A stretch of 64,000 nucleotides of DNA from Cronobacter condimenti 1330 (GCF_001277255.1 NZ_CP012264.1:2356001-2420000), one strand, 5' to 3'. Numbered from the stretch's first letter, positions 37,203 to 45,372 are shown. Notes: generated by a model from the letters alone, not told the origin. Numbers and translations: made by a program.

Positions 37203-38453
37203 TTAACGTTTCATGGCAAAACTGTTGGCGTAAGCGGCCGGTGAGCGGCCATCCCACAGGCTGCCGTCCATCAGGCGGCTGGTGCGAAGCGGCGTTTCAG
37301 GCAGCGTAATGCCGCCCACCGCCTGCGCGGCCTGCTCATAAATGTCAGTGCGGTTGATGCGTGCGGCGATGGCCGCGTAATCCGGGTCGGTTTTCAGCAA
37401 TCCCCAGCGGCGGAACTGCGTTAAGAACCACATCCCGTCGGAATGCCACGGGTAGCTCACTTCGCCCTCGCGAAAAAAACGCATGCCGTGATCATCCTTC
37501 CAGCGTCGGCCCGCGCCGTTGTCGTAGTCGCCCAGCATGCGCGGCGTGAGATACTGTTCTTTGGTGTTGAGGTAGGCGCGCTTCGCCAGCACCTGCGCGG
37601 TTTCCCGCCGGTTGTCGTCGGAGGCGTCAATCCAGCGTGCCGCCTCCAGTACGGCAGCGGTCAGCGCGCGGGCGGTGTTTGGATGTTGCTCGACCCACAG
37701 GCGGCGGGTGCCAAGCACTTTCTCCGGGTGATCCGGGAAAATCTGTTGCGAGGTCGTGGCGGTAAAACCGATGCGGTCGTTAATGGCGCGGGCATTCCAC
37801 GGCTCGCCAACGCAAAAACCGACCATGTTGCCGATGCGCATGTTCATGACCATCTGCGGCGGCGGCACCACCACGGTGCGCACGTCGTTAAACGGGTGAA
37901 TACCGGCCGCCGCCAGCCAGTAATAGAGCCACATCGCGTGCGTGCCGGTCGGAAAGGTATGCGCGAAGGTATAAGTGCCGGGTTCGCTCGCTGCAATCAG
38001 CGTTTTCAGGGCGTCCGGCGTGGTGATGCCCTTTTCCAGCAGATCCGCGCTCAGTGAAATCGCCTGGCCGTTCTGATTGAGCGTCAGCAGATTCGCCATC
38101 GGCTGCGCTTTGCCTGCGATGCCAAGCTCAAGCCCATAAATGAGGCCATAGAGCGCGTGGGCGGCGTCGAGTTCGCCGGAGACCAGTTTATCGCGCACCG
38201 CCGCCCAGCTCGCTTCTTTGCTCGGCACGATCCGGATACCGTATTTTTTATCAAACCCCTTCAGCGCCGCCATGACTACTGGCGCGCAGTCAGTGAGCGG
38301 AATAAAACCGACGCGCACCGTGTCGAGTTCGGGTTTGTCACTGCCTGCGGCCCAGACGTTGCTCATTATCCCCGGCAACAGCATCGCGCCGCCGAAAGCG
38401 GCACCAGCCTGTAGCAAGCGGCGGCGGGTGAGAGAAAATGACGATTGGCTCAT
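37203..38453 (-). CDS. nasF: Nitrate/nitrite-binding protein NasF (Tat signal)
   Basis: 416 residues, NrtA/CmpA-type binding protein. The N-terminus carries a twin-arginine signal (TRRRLLQAGAAFGGAMLLPG), so export in folded form by Tat is likely. The binding fold follows (VRVGFIPLTDCAPVVMAALKGFDKKYGI, later FCVGEPWNARAINDRIGF). It captures nitrate/nitrite in the periplasm for NasED. First gene of the nas operon; AGGAGCAGCC precedes the ATG, and the leader upstream contains an attenuator. Confidence 0.95.
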   Translation of the reverse strand: MSQSSFSLTRRRLLQAGAAFGGAMLLPGIMSNVWAAGSDKPELDTVRVGFIPLTDCAPVVMAALKGFDKKYGIRIVPSKEASWAAVRDKLVSGELDAAHALYGLIYGLELGIAGKAQPMANLLTLNQNGQAISLSADLLEKGITTPDALKTLIAASEPGTYTFAHTFPTGTHAMWLYYWLAAAGIHPFNDVRTVVVPPPQMVMNMRIGNMVGFCVGEPWNARAINDRIGFTATTSQQIFPDHPEKVLGTRRLWVEQHPNTARALTAAVLEAARWIDASDDNRRETAQVLAKRAYLNTKEQYLTPRMLGDYDNGAGRRWKDDHGMRFFREGEVSYPWHSDGMWFLTQFRRWGLLKTDPDYAAIAARINRTDIYEQAAQAVGGITLPETPLRTSRLMDGSLWDGRSPAAYANSFAMKR

Positions 38454-38567
38454 GGCTGCTCCTGAAAATAAAAAAGGCGTCCGCCAATGTCCGAAGACAT
38501 TGCAGGACGCCTTTATCCTTTCGGTCTGCCCACCGCCGTTGGCGAGCCACCGAAAAATGTTTGTCAG
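38454..38567 (-). ncRNA. nasF leader RNA with ANTAR two-hexaloop antiterminator
   Basis: About 114 bases between the predicted start of transcription and nasF. Hairpin P1 (38519-38555) has a TTTCGGT/ACCGAAA lower stem, a six-pair upper stem and hexaloop AACGGC. Hairpin P2 (38504-38519) has stem AGGAT/GTCCT and hexaloop AAAGGC. Both loops have A at position 1 and G at position 4, the feature known to be recognised by ANTAR-domain proteins. The 3' side of P2 is also the 5' arm of the terminator, so the two are mutually exclusive. NasR, encoded next door, is the expected ligand-controlled binder. Pairings were drawn by eye. Confidence 0.88.
38470..38511 (-). terminator. nasF leader attenuator (intrinsic terminator)
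   Basis: Minus-strand stem GGCGTCC-tg-CAATGTC, TTCG loop, GACATTG-gc-GGACGCC, then TTTTTT. It ends 16 bases before the nasF start codon. It stops transcription unless NasR stabilises hairpin P2, which uses the same GTCC bases. Confidence 0.92.
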
Positions 38568-38576
38568 GATATGTTA

Positions 38577-38592
38577 AGCAAGGGATGTGCCA
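38577..38592 (-). promoter_or_regulatory. Sigma-54 promoter of nasFEDCBA
   Basis: TGGCAC-ATCCC-TTGCT on the minus strand, with GG at -24 and GC at -12 in the exact sigma-54 spacing. The start of transcription would be near 38567. Nitrogen-starvation control through NtrC is known for Klebsiella nasF. A weak NtrC-like half-site (TGCAC on the minus strand, 38700-38716) lies about 140 bases upstream, next to the nasR stop. Confidence 0.88.
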
Positions 38593-38717
38593 GGTTTAAG
38601 CGACGTGACAATGGCGGGTGGCGCTAACGCTTACCCCTCCTGCAACAACGTCTTGTGAGCATTGCGCCGCCCCGCTCTGCCCCAAAATCACGCATAAAAT
38701 GCCCACTCGCTGTGCAC

Positions 38718-39926
38718 CTACTCCTTTCGGGTTACGGGCCACAACTGGGCGACGGCGAGCATCGCTTCGGCGATCTCCACCATCCGCTTGTTCTGATCCA
38801 TCGCGAGTTTACGTAACTGATGCCACGCCTGCTCTTCGCTAAGCTGCTGGTGGCTTATCAACAAACTCTTGGCGCGCTCAATCAGTTTGCGCTCCTCAAG
38901 GCTTGCCTGTAACGACGCCAGCTGGCGTGTCAGCGACTCCACCTCGCGCGCCTGCTGGCGCACCAGCGGAAGAAGATGGCGCTCCAGCGCCACCGGCGTG
39001 TCCTGCGCGAACGATTCGCTGGCGCGGCGGGCCAGCACCGCCTCCGGCGATTCGTTGCTCTCGGCCCTCGCAAGCAGTGTGCGGGCCTGCGTCAGAAGTC
39101 CTGCAATCAACGCCTCTTCGATATCACGCAGTGCGTCGAGCCGCGAGGTTTGTAGCGCGAACCAGCGTACCGCCCGCGCGCGGTTGTCGTCATCGGCAGG
39201 CAGCCGCGTACAGGCAAGACGCCGCAGCTGCTCAAGTTCCCGCGTCGCCTCGCCGTGACGGTAAAAGCGATCGCGGATATCTGCCGCCACCAGTGACAAA
39301 AACGTCTCGAAGCAGCGCTGCTGACCGTCGATGCGATCAGCGAGCCGCTGGCGCAGCGGCTCGCTGAAGGCGCCCTGCGTAAAACCAATCGCGCCGGTGG
39401 CACGCTCCTGGCCCGCCAGCTCTTTGCCCTGCATAAAGCTATAGAGCGCCGTCAGTGCGCGGGCAAGCGACGCGTCATCGACGGTTTCGCTCGCCTCCGG
39501 CAGCAGCGCCACAAGATGGCGGATAGTCTGGTTAAACCCGTCCATGGCTTCAACCGGCTCGATGTCGCGGGCGCGAATGCGCAAGCGCAGCGCGGGCAAC
39601 TGCTCCAGTGACCAGAGTGCGCAGGCCATACGCCAGGCAAGCAGGCTGCCCGAGGAGGCGAGCGAAGGCGGCGCTGCGCGAAACGCGTCGGCCCGCTCGT
39701 CGGTCTGCGTCACGCAAAACGCGTGTTCGCGGGCGAAAAGCTGGCCGCCCGAACAGAGCCAGATGTTGGATGCGCCGCGCTCGCGCTGTAGCATATGCAC
39801 CAGATGGCTTATCTGGCTTGCCCACTCGCCCACGCTCAGCCACGCCTCCAGCTGGCTGCGTTCTCTTTCCCGGGCGAAACGAAACCACGCCTGCGCATCC
39901 TGCGCCGGTCTGGACTGTATTGCCAT
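38718..39926 (-). CDS. nasR: Nitrate/nitrite-responsive transcription antiterminator NasR
   Basis: 402 residues, close to Klebsiella NasR (~393). The N-terminal ~300 residues form the all-helical NIT domain that senses nitrate and nitrite (start of domain: LVHMLQRERGASNIWLCSGG). The C-terminal ~60 residues are the ANTAR RNA-binding domain (LEERKLIERAKSLLISHQQLSEEQAWHQLRKLAMDQNKRMVEIAEAML) with the usual coiled coil before it (QAREVESLTRQLASLQASL). It binds the nasF leader and allows read-through of the attenuator when nitrate or nitrite is present. Same orientation as nas, 264 bases upstream of nasF. AGGAG precedes the ATG. Confidence 0.95.
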   Translation of the reverse strand: MAIQSRPAQDAQAWFRFARERERSQLEAWLSVGEWASQISHLVHMLQRERGASNIWLCSGGQLFAREHAFCVTQTDERADAFRAAPPSLASSGSLLAWRMACALWSLEQLPALRLRIRARDIEPVEAMDGFNQTIRHLVALLPEASETVDDASLARALTALYSFMQGKELAGQERATGAIGFTQGAFSEPLRQRLADRIDGQQRCFETFLSLVAADIRDRFYRHGEATRELEQLRRLACTRLPADDDNRARAVRWFALQTSRLDALRDIEEALIAGLLTQARTLLARAESNESPEAVLARRASESFAQDTPVALERHLLPLVRQQAREVESLTRQLASLQASLEERKLIERAKSLLISHQQLSEEQAWHQLRKLAMDQNKRMVEIAEAMLAVAQLWPVTRKE

Positions 39927-39997
39927 CGCTCACTCTCCTGTTATCGCCTTTACAGGAACCAAGCAATAACTATGCCGTCATGGCAAAGGAGTTCCGG

Positions 39998-40351
39998 ATG
40001 CAAAAAATCGTGATTATCGCCAACGGTGCGGCTTACGGCAGCGAATCGCTGTTTAACAGCCTGCGTCTTGCTATCGCCCTTCGGGATCAGCCGCAGGCGC
40101 CTGCGCTTAAACTGTTTTTAATGTCCGACGCCGTCACCGCCGGGCTGCGCGGCCAGAAGCCTGCCGAGGGCTATAACATTCAGCAAATGCTGGAGATCCT
40201 GACGGCCCAGAACGTGCCCGTGAAGCTTTGCAAAACCTGCGCCGACGGGCGCGGCGTCAGCGCCCTGCCGCTGGTGGACGGCGTTGAAATTGGCACTCTG
40301 GTGGAACTCGCGCAGTGGACGCTTGAGGCCGACAAAGTCCTGACATTCTGA
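39998..40351 (+). CDS. ychN: DsrE-family protein YchN
   Basis: 117 residues, as in E. coli YchN, a hexameric DsrE/TusD-like protein of unknown role. Begins MQKIVIIANGAAYGSESLFNSLR. A conserved cysteine pair is seen in VKLCKTCADGRG. The ATG at 39998 is preceded by AAGGAG; a longer open frame upstream overlaps nasR antisense and is not coding. In E. coli ychN is next to ychO; here the nas cluster and the PEBP gene separate them. Confidence 0.95.
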   Translation: MQKIVIIANGAAYGSESLFNSLRLAIALRDQPQAPALKLFLMSDAVTAGLRGQKPAEGYNIQQMLEILTAQNVPVKLCKTCADGRGVSALPLVDGVEIGTLVELAQWTLEADKVLTF

Positions 40352-40358
40352 TAATCAC

Positions 40359-40390
40359 GCAGGTGTAATAATATTTACTTATTCACCTGC
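40359..40390. repeat. 12-bp hairpin downstream of ychN
   Basis: GCAGGTG-(t)-AATAA and TTATT-CACCTGC with loop tatttac, directly after the ychN stop. There is no T run behind it, so it is a weak terminator at best. It may stabilise the ychN mRNA or act as a protein-binding dyad. Confidence 0.5.
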
Positions 40391-40398
40391 CCTCCCCA

Positions 40399-40425
40399 TC
40401 AAGTCCCTGTCATGTGTGCCGATAT
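40399..40425 (+). promoter_or_regulatory. Flagellar sigma-28 (FliA) promoter of the chemoreceptor gene
   Basis: TCAAGTCC, 11 bases, then GCCGATAT. The consensus is TAAAGTTT-N11-GCCGATAA, so the -10 element matches seven of eight and the spacing is exact. It lies ~75 bases before the chemoreceptor start and places that gene in the late flagellar regulon. Confidence 0.85.
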
Positions 40426-40499
40426 TTACCTTAAAACCCATAACAACAAGCACGTCCCAATACACAACGCTCACACAACACACAGCAGGGTAAACGCCT

Positions 40500-42287
40500 A
40501 TGTTAACGTCGATTCGCGCACGCATCATCGCAGCCACCGCAGGCTGCCTGATAGGCGCACTCTTACTCAACACCATCATGAACTATCAGGTCACGCGGCT
40601 GGATAACCAGCATGCGAGCCTTAATACCCTGAAGAGCACCAGTGCCAGCCATAATCTGGCTATTAGCGACTGGGTAAACAGCAAAACCGCCATGATAAGT
40701 TCGCTCGACACTGTCGCGCTCAGCGCCGATCCGGTGCCGGTTTTTACGCAAATCGCAAAAGCTGGCGGCTTTATGAACGTCTACGCTGGCTACGCCACCA
40801 AAACCGCGAAGTTTTCCAACCCGGAAGGCGTGCCGTCTGATTATGATCCGACGATCCGCCCGTGGTACCAGCAGGCCGTGAAAGCGGCTGCGCCTGTCGT
40901 CACCGCGCCGTATGTGGACGCGGGCACGGGTAAACTGGTGGTCACCTTCGCGGTGCCGGTGAAGCAAAACGGCGCGATTGCGGCGGTTGTCGCAGGCGAT
41001 CTGTCTATGGATAGCGTTATTGCCAACGTACGCAGTATTCATCCGACCGCGAACAGCAGCGGCTTGCTGGTCAATGAAGATGGCACCCTTATCGCCGCCA
41101 AAGATCCGGCGCTGACCTCTAAACCGTTTGAAAATGCGGTCTCGGGCGTCGCGTTTAGCGCGCTGAAAACGAGTGAGACATCGCTTGAAGGCGATATCGG
41201 CGGTGCAACAAAAGCGCTGATCGCAACACCGGTGCCCGGTACGCAGTGGTATCTGGTGGTGGCGCTGGATGAAGACGACGCGACGTCCGGTATGCGCGCG
41301 CTGCTCAACACGTCCGCTATTTCGGTGCTGGTGCTGTTGCTGATTACCGGCGCGCTGATGCATTTCCTGGTGACGAAGCTGTTAAGGCGTCTGCTGATGA
41401 TCCGCGACGCGCTGGTGGCAATTAGCAGCGGCACCAATGATTTGTCGCAGCGCCTGCCTGAAAACGGCCGTGATGAAGTGGCGCAGATTGCGCATGCCTT
41501 TAACGCCTTCTGCGACAAGCTCGCGGGCGTGATGGGTCAGTTGCGTGATGCCAGCGCCTCGGTAAAAGTCGCCGCGAATGAAATCGCGGCGGGCAACCAG
41601 GATCTCTCCGGGCGTACCGAACAGGCCGCCTCAAGCCTTCGCGAAACGGCGAGTGCAGTTGAGGAGATAACCGCGTCGGTCGCCAACTCCAACGACGCGG
41701 CAGCCCAGGCGAATAGTCAGGCGCAAAGCGCGACCGATGCCGCCTCACGCGGCGGCGAAGTGGTGTCGAAGGCCATTTCGACGATGCAACTGATTGAAAC
41801 CGCCTCGGCTAAAATCGGCGATATTACCAGCGTCATTGATGGCATCGCCTTCCAGACCAACATACTTGCGCTTAACGCCTCGGTGGAGGCTGCGCGCGCG
41901 GGCGAACAGGGCCGCGGCTTCGCGGTGGTGGCAGGCGAAGTGCGAAATCTTGCAAGCCGCAGCGCCCAGGCGGCGAAAGAGATCAAATCGCTTATCGACT
42001 CCACGACCGAGAGCGTATCAACCGGCTCACGCTATGTACGGCTCGCAGGCGAATCAATGGAAGAGATTGTCAGCAGCATCGGTAATGTTTCCGGGATCAT
42101 GCGTGAAATTACTGTCGCCACCAGTGAACAGATGAAAGGCATTCAGGAGATTAACCACGCCGTTACCCAGCTCGACCAGATGGTGCAGCAGAATGCTGAG
42201 CTGGTGGTGCAGTCTGCCGCTGCCGCAGGCGCGTTGCAGGGCCAGGCGGGCGAACTTGCCCAGACGGCCGGACATTTCCGCATTTAA
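40500..42287 (+). CDS. Methyl-accepting chemotaxis protein
   Basis: 595 residues. Membrane helix 1 at ~7-28, periplasmic Cache-type ligand domain (YDPTIRPWYQQAVKAAAPVVTAPYVDAG is the typical Cache stretch), membrane helix 2 at ~272-292, HAMP, then the cytoplasmic signalling domain with the conserved hairpin IDGIAFQTNILALNASVEAARAGEQGRGFAVVAGEVRNLA. The C-terminus ends GELAQTAGHFRI and lacks the NWETF-type CheR/CheB tether, so adaptation would depend on other receptors. The ligand is not evident; Cache domains of this type often bind amino or organic acids. Sigma-28 promoter upstream. Not in E. coli at this locus. Confidence 0.95.
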   Translation: MLTSIRARIIAATAGCLIGALLLNTIMNYQVTRLDNQHASLNTLKSTSASHNLAISDWVNSKTAMISSLDTVALSADPVPVFTQIAKAGGFMNVYAGYATKTAKFSNPEGVPSDYDPTIRPWYQQAVKAAAPVVTAPYVDAGTGKLVVTFAVPVKQNGAIAAVVAGDLSMDSVIANVRSIHPTANSSGLLVNEDGTLIAAKDPALTSKPFENAVSGVAFSALKTSETSLEGDIGGATKALIATPVPGTQWYLVVALDEDDATSGMRALLNTSAISVLVLLLITGALMHFLVTKLLRRLLMIRDALVAISSGTNDLSQRLPENGRDEVAQIAHAFNAFCDKLAGVMGQLRDASASVKVAANEIAAGNQDLSGRTEQAASSLRETASAVEEITASVANSNDAAAQANSQAQSATDAASRGGEVVSKAISTMQLIETASAKIGDITSVIDGIAFQTNILALNASVEAARAGEQGRGFAVVAGEVRNLASRSAQAAKEIKSLIDSTTESVSTGSRYVRLAGESMEEIVSSIGNVSGIMREITVATSEQMKGIQEINHAVTQLDQMVQQNAELVVQSAAAAGALQGQAGELAQTAGHFRI

Positions 42288-42360
42288 TCAGGCGCAGGCG
42301 CGCTTTCGGCAACGTTCCGCGCGCCTGCCGCCCCGCTTTAACGCACAATGTAATGAATAT

Positions 42361-42381
42361 GGCGGCACGGCCGCCTTTTTT
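42361..42381 (+). terminator. Rho-independent terminator of the chemoreceptor gene
   Basis: GGCGGC-acg-GCCGCC stem followed by six T residues, 74 bases after the stop. Confidence 0.85.
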
Positions 42382-42498
42382 GATCAAAATCAGCGTTCGA
42401 CGCCTCCCTCTTTGGTGTTATTCCCGGAGTATTTTGTGAACAGCCTCACATTCGAAGGGCTGTCCTGACGGGTTTTATCATTGACAGAGGGGTAAAAA

Positions 42499-42744
42499 AT
42501 GGCGCGGGTAAAAGCAAGCCTGAAGTTGTTTGGGGGAGATACGGTGGTCGTGCGTTGCTCAGCGAACTGCCATATTCATTTGATGAGTGTCGGCGAGCGA
42601 CTCACACGCGCGGGTGCCGATGTATTAAGCGTTCAGAACCGTAACAGCGCCTATATCAGCGTGCCGTACAGCGGCATCTGGGATGTGCTTATCGACAGCC
42701 ACAGCCAGACGCTGGAACACTCTATCAGCTACGTTCCGGCATAA
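42499..42744 (+). CDS. Small DUF1883-like protein
   Basis: 81 residues; start preceded by AGAGGGG. The pattern GGDTVVVRCSANCHIHLM...YISVPYSGIWDVLIDSHS resembles the DUF1883 domain, a small beta-rich fold of unknown function (GDVVEVTLSG...VPRAGHWHVVID). No signal peptide or membrane segment is seen, so it is likely cytosolic. It has its own terminator and sits between the chemoreceptor and chaC. The family assignment is from memory and should be treated as probable only. Confidence 0.75.
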   Translation: MARVKASLKLFGGDTVVVRCSANCHIHLMSVGERLTRAGADVLSVQNRNSAYISVPYSGIWDVLIDSHSQTLEHSISYVPA

Positions 42745-42750
42745 TGACAT

Positions 42751-42775
42751 CGCCCCGGCGCCCGCCGGGGTTTTT
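42751..42775 (+). terminator. Rho-independent terminator after the DUF1883-like gene
   Basis: CCCCGGC-gccc-GCCGGGG stem followed by five T residues. It overlaps the last bases of convergent chaC. Confidence 0.85.
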
Positions 42776-43472
42776 AGGCAAAGCCAGGCTGTAGCTCGCC
42801 GCTTTCCCCACCGTCGCGCGCCTGACAGGCTCGCACTTCATACGCCAGTTCATCCAGCGACGCTTCACACATGCCGAGTTTTCTCAGCTCCTGCTCCAGC
42901 GAAAAGAGGTATTGCGCGTTGGTGCCAAGTGGGCCGCTGGCGCGGGCGATGAGCGGCGCAATAGTTGCCGGGCGCGTGTCCGCCTCATAAAGCGGATGGC
43001 TTGGGTCCATAATAAACACCAGCGCATGCACGGTGCGGCCATCGTCAAGCGTGAGTTTGCACCACCCTGGCAGATAACACCCGGTTATCATCTCCCGCTT
43101 CCACAGCAGCGTCAGCTCGGTTTCCAGTTCCGCCTCCGGCAGACGATACGCCACCCCGGTGGTGGCTCCGCCTTCTTTGAGCGCGAGCATGCGCCCAGGC
43201 TGGCAGGCACTGCCTCGTCCGGCGGTAAGCCGCAGACAGAATGCGCGGTGCCAGCCGTTGAGAGTGGCGGCGCAGCGCTCTTCATACACCATTGCCGGGT
43301 TCCACATAAGGGACCCGTAGCCAAAAATCCAGACCGATTCGTTTTCAGGACGACAGGCGAGCGTAGCGGCCAGTGACGCCGCTCGCTGCTCTGGCGTCCA
43401 CAGTAACGATTCCTCAATGGCTCCGAAAGCCGTCTTACAGTCTGCTGTCATTAAGAAATCACGTGTTAACAC
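42774..43472 (-). CDS. chaC: Glutathione-specific gamma-glutamylcyclotransferase ChaC
   Basis: 232 residues, as in E. coli. Cleaves glutathione to 5-oxoproline and Cys-Gly. The substrate-binding loop is VWIFGYGSLMWNP, the catalytic acidic residue is expected in the GRMLALKEGG...YRLPEAELE region, and the family marker REMITGCYLP is present. GTG start with GGAGG six bases upstream. Lies beside chaB and chaA although the older link with cation transport is only historical. Confidence 0.96.
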   Translation of the reverse strand: MLTRDFLMTADCKTAFGAIEESLLWTPEQRAASLAATLACRPENESVWIFGYGSLMWNPAMVYEERCAATLNGWHRAFCLRLTAGRGSACQPGRMLALKEGGATTGVAYRLPEAELETELTLLWKREMITGCYLPGWCKLTLDDGRTVHALVFIMDPSHPLYEADTRPATIAPLIARASGPLGTNAQYLFSLEQELRKLGMCEASLDELAYEVRACQARDGGESGELQPGFA

Positions 43473-43686
43473 CTTCTACCTCCAACCCTGCTTTCCTGTG
43501 ATTTTAAGCGCGTTCAGAATCTTTTTATCGCTCAATCAGAAAGCAATTACGTGGTGACGATAGGGGATTAACGTGCCGCTGACAAGACCGCTGCGCCTTT
43601 TTCGACCCATAAAAAACTTATCTATCCCCGCACGACGTGTAGGGATAAAGATAAAGAAAGAAGGGAATCAGGCGATTAACAACACA

Positions 43687-43917
43687 TTATTTTTTCTTAT
43701 GCCATTTGTCATCATCGCCCTTTTCATACTCATGTTTAACCGCAGCCCATGCAACGCGGTGCGCGGTTTCCTCCCGGCTGGCATCACCACGGCGGTCATC
43801 TTCATCTTTATACTGATCCCAGGCACTGTTGAACGCTTCTTTGTAGATCTCCTGCGCGTGCGCGGGGAGCACATGGCGAACGTTGTCAGGCAAATCGGTT
43901 TTGGAAGAATATGGCAT
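43687..43917 (-). CDS. chaB: ChaB family protein
   Basis: 76 residues from the ATG at 43917, which has AAGGAG upstream; the frame runs on for 26 codons but that part is not conserved. Begins MPYSSKTDLPDNVRHVLPAHAQEIYKEAFN and ends in a charged tail EKGDDDKWHKKK. A small helical protein once described as a regulator of ChaA; its function is not settled. Length and sequence match E. coli ChaB. Confidence 0.95.
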   Translation of the reverse strand: MPYSSKTDLPDNVRHVLPAHAQEIYKEAFNSAWDQYKDEDDRRGDASREETAHRVAWAAVKHEYEKGDDDKWHKKK

Positions 43918-43995
43918 CGTATGGCTCCTTTTAATGTCTAAAAGGTAAGTGTGGTTCACGATGGCGCGCTTCGCCAGCCATACAGGTGACATCAA

Positions 43996-44191
43996 GCCTG
44001 CTATCTACAATTAACTGTTTAATAAATACTTTATGAGTAAATTTGAGATTTTCAGCAGTAAAAACCGAAACGATGGGCAAAGCCGTAAAAAAGCGTAAAT
44101 AAAACGTCTTAAACGGGCGTTTTTTGCTATTTTTACGTTATGCCATTCCCTTTTTTATAATGATAATGACCTGCTTCTCTGGAGAATTAAC
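43996..44191 (+). promoter_or_regulatory. chaB-chaA divergent intergenic region
   Basis: AT-rich divergent control region for chaB and chaA. The sequence aaaacgtcttaaacgggcgtttttt (44100-44124) forms a short hairpin with a T run in front of chaA. It looks like a small leader terminator or simply the end of an upstream transcript. Nothing else is recognisable. Confidence 0.45.
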
Positions 44192-45295
44192 GTGACCACA
44201 TCAAGCCATGAGGCGGTGAAAACCCGTCATAAGGAGACTTCTCTCATTTTCCCGGTTTTAGCGCTGGCAGTGCTGGCGTTCTGGGGGTCCAGCCAGTCGC
44301 TGTCAGTGATTGTGGGCATTAACGCGCTGGCGCTTGTCGGTATTCTCAGCAGCGCGTTTAGCGTGGTGCGTCACGCGGATGTCCTGGCGCACCGCCTCGG
44401 CGAGCCGTACGGGTCGCTGATCCTCAGTCTTTCGGTTGTTATTCTTGAGGTCAGCCTGATTTCTGCGCTGATGGCGACGGGTGATGCCGCTCCGACGCTG
44501 ATGCGCGATACGCTCTACTCGATCATCATGATTGTGAGCGGCGGTCTGGTGGGTGTGGCGCTGTTGCTGGGTGGGCGGAAATTCGCCACGCAATATGTGA
44601 ATCTTTTCGGCATTAAACAGTATCTGATAGCCCTTTTCCCGCTCGCGGTGATTGTTCTGGTGTTTCCGATGGCGCTGCCTGGCGGTAATTTTTCGATGCC
44701 GCAGGCGCTGCTGGTCGCGATGATTTCGGCGGCGATGTATGGCGTTTTTCTGCTGATCCAGACCAAGACGCACCAGAGCCTGTTTGTGTATGAGCATGAA
44801 GACGAAAGCGATGATGACGACCCGCATCACGGTAAACCTTCGGCGCACAGTAGCCTGTGGCATGCCGCGTGGCTGGTAGTGCATCTCATTGCGGTGATAT
44901 CCGTCACCAAAATGAACGCCAATCCGCTCGAAGGGCTGCTGAGCCACCTGAACGCGCCGGTGTCGTTCACCGGTTTCCTGGTCGCGCTGTTGATCCTCTC
45001 GCCGGAAGGCCTGGGCGCACTTAAGGCGGTGCTCAATAACCAGGTGCAGCGCGCGATGAACCTGTTTTTTGGCTCGGTGCTGGCGACCATTTCGCTGACG
45101 GTGCCGACGGTGACGATAATCGCCATTCTGACCGGCAACGATCTTCAGTTTGCCCTCGGGGCGCCGGAGATGGTGGTAATGCTCGCCGCGCTGGTGTTGT
45201 GCCAGATTTCGTTCTCAACCGGGCGTACCAATGTGCTGAACGGCAGCGCGCACCTCGCGCTGTTTGTCGCCTATCTGATGACGATATTTGCGTAG
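44192..45295 (+). CDS. chaA: Sodium-potassium/proton antiporter ChaA
   Basis: 367 residues, one more than E. coli ChaA. A calcium/cation antiporter-family membrane protein with about 11 membrane segments that expels Na+, K+ or Ca2+ in exchange for protons, mainly at alkaline pH. Conserved acidic helices are seen (LILSLSVVILEVSLISALMA and ILSPEGLGALKAVLNNQ). The central cytoplasmic loop is acidic and histidine rich (EHEDESDDDDPHHGKP). Divergent from chaB. Confidence 0.96.
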   Translation: MTTSSHEAVKTRHKETSLIFPVLALAVLAFWGSSQSLSVIVGINALALVGILSSAFSVVRHADVLAHRLGEPYGSLILSLSVVILEVSLISALMATGDAAPTLMRDTLYSIIMIVSGGLVGVALLLGGRKFATQYVNLFGIKQYLIALFPLAVIVLVFPMALPGGNFSMPQALLVAMISAAMYGVFLLIQTKTHQSLFVYEHEDESDDDDPHHGKPSAHSSLWHAAWLVVHLIAVISVTKMNANPLEGLLSHLNAPVSFTGFLVALLILSPEGLGALKAVLNNQVQRAMNLFFGSVLATISLTVPTVTIIAILTGNDLQFALGAPEMVVMLAALVLCQISFSTGRTNVLNGSAHLALFVAYLMTIFA

Positions 45296-45372
45296 TGCGC
45301 CTGGCGATACCTGCTGCGGGTGATTGACGCTCCCGCCTGTCGCTTTATCGCCACAAACGATGGCACGCCCAT

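Noticed and set aside
38700..38716. Full NtrC binding site upstream of nasF
   Set aside because: Only one half matches (TGCAC); the other half is poor, so it is mentioned as a weak possibility and not annotated as a site.
39608..39997. Long N-terminal extension of ychN
   Set aside because: It is antisense to nasR; the ATG at 39998 with AAGGAG gives the normal 117-residue protein.
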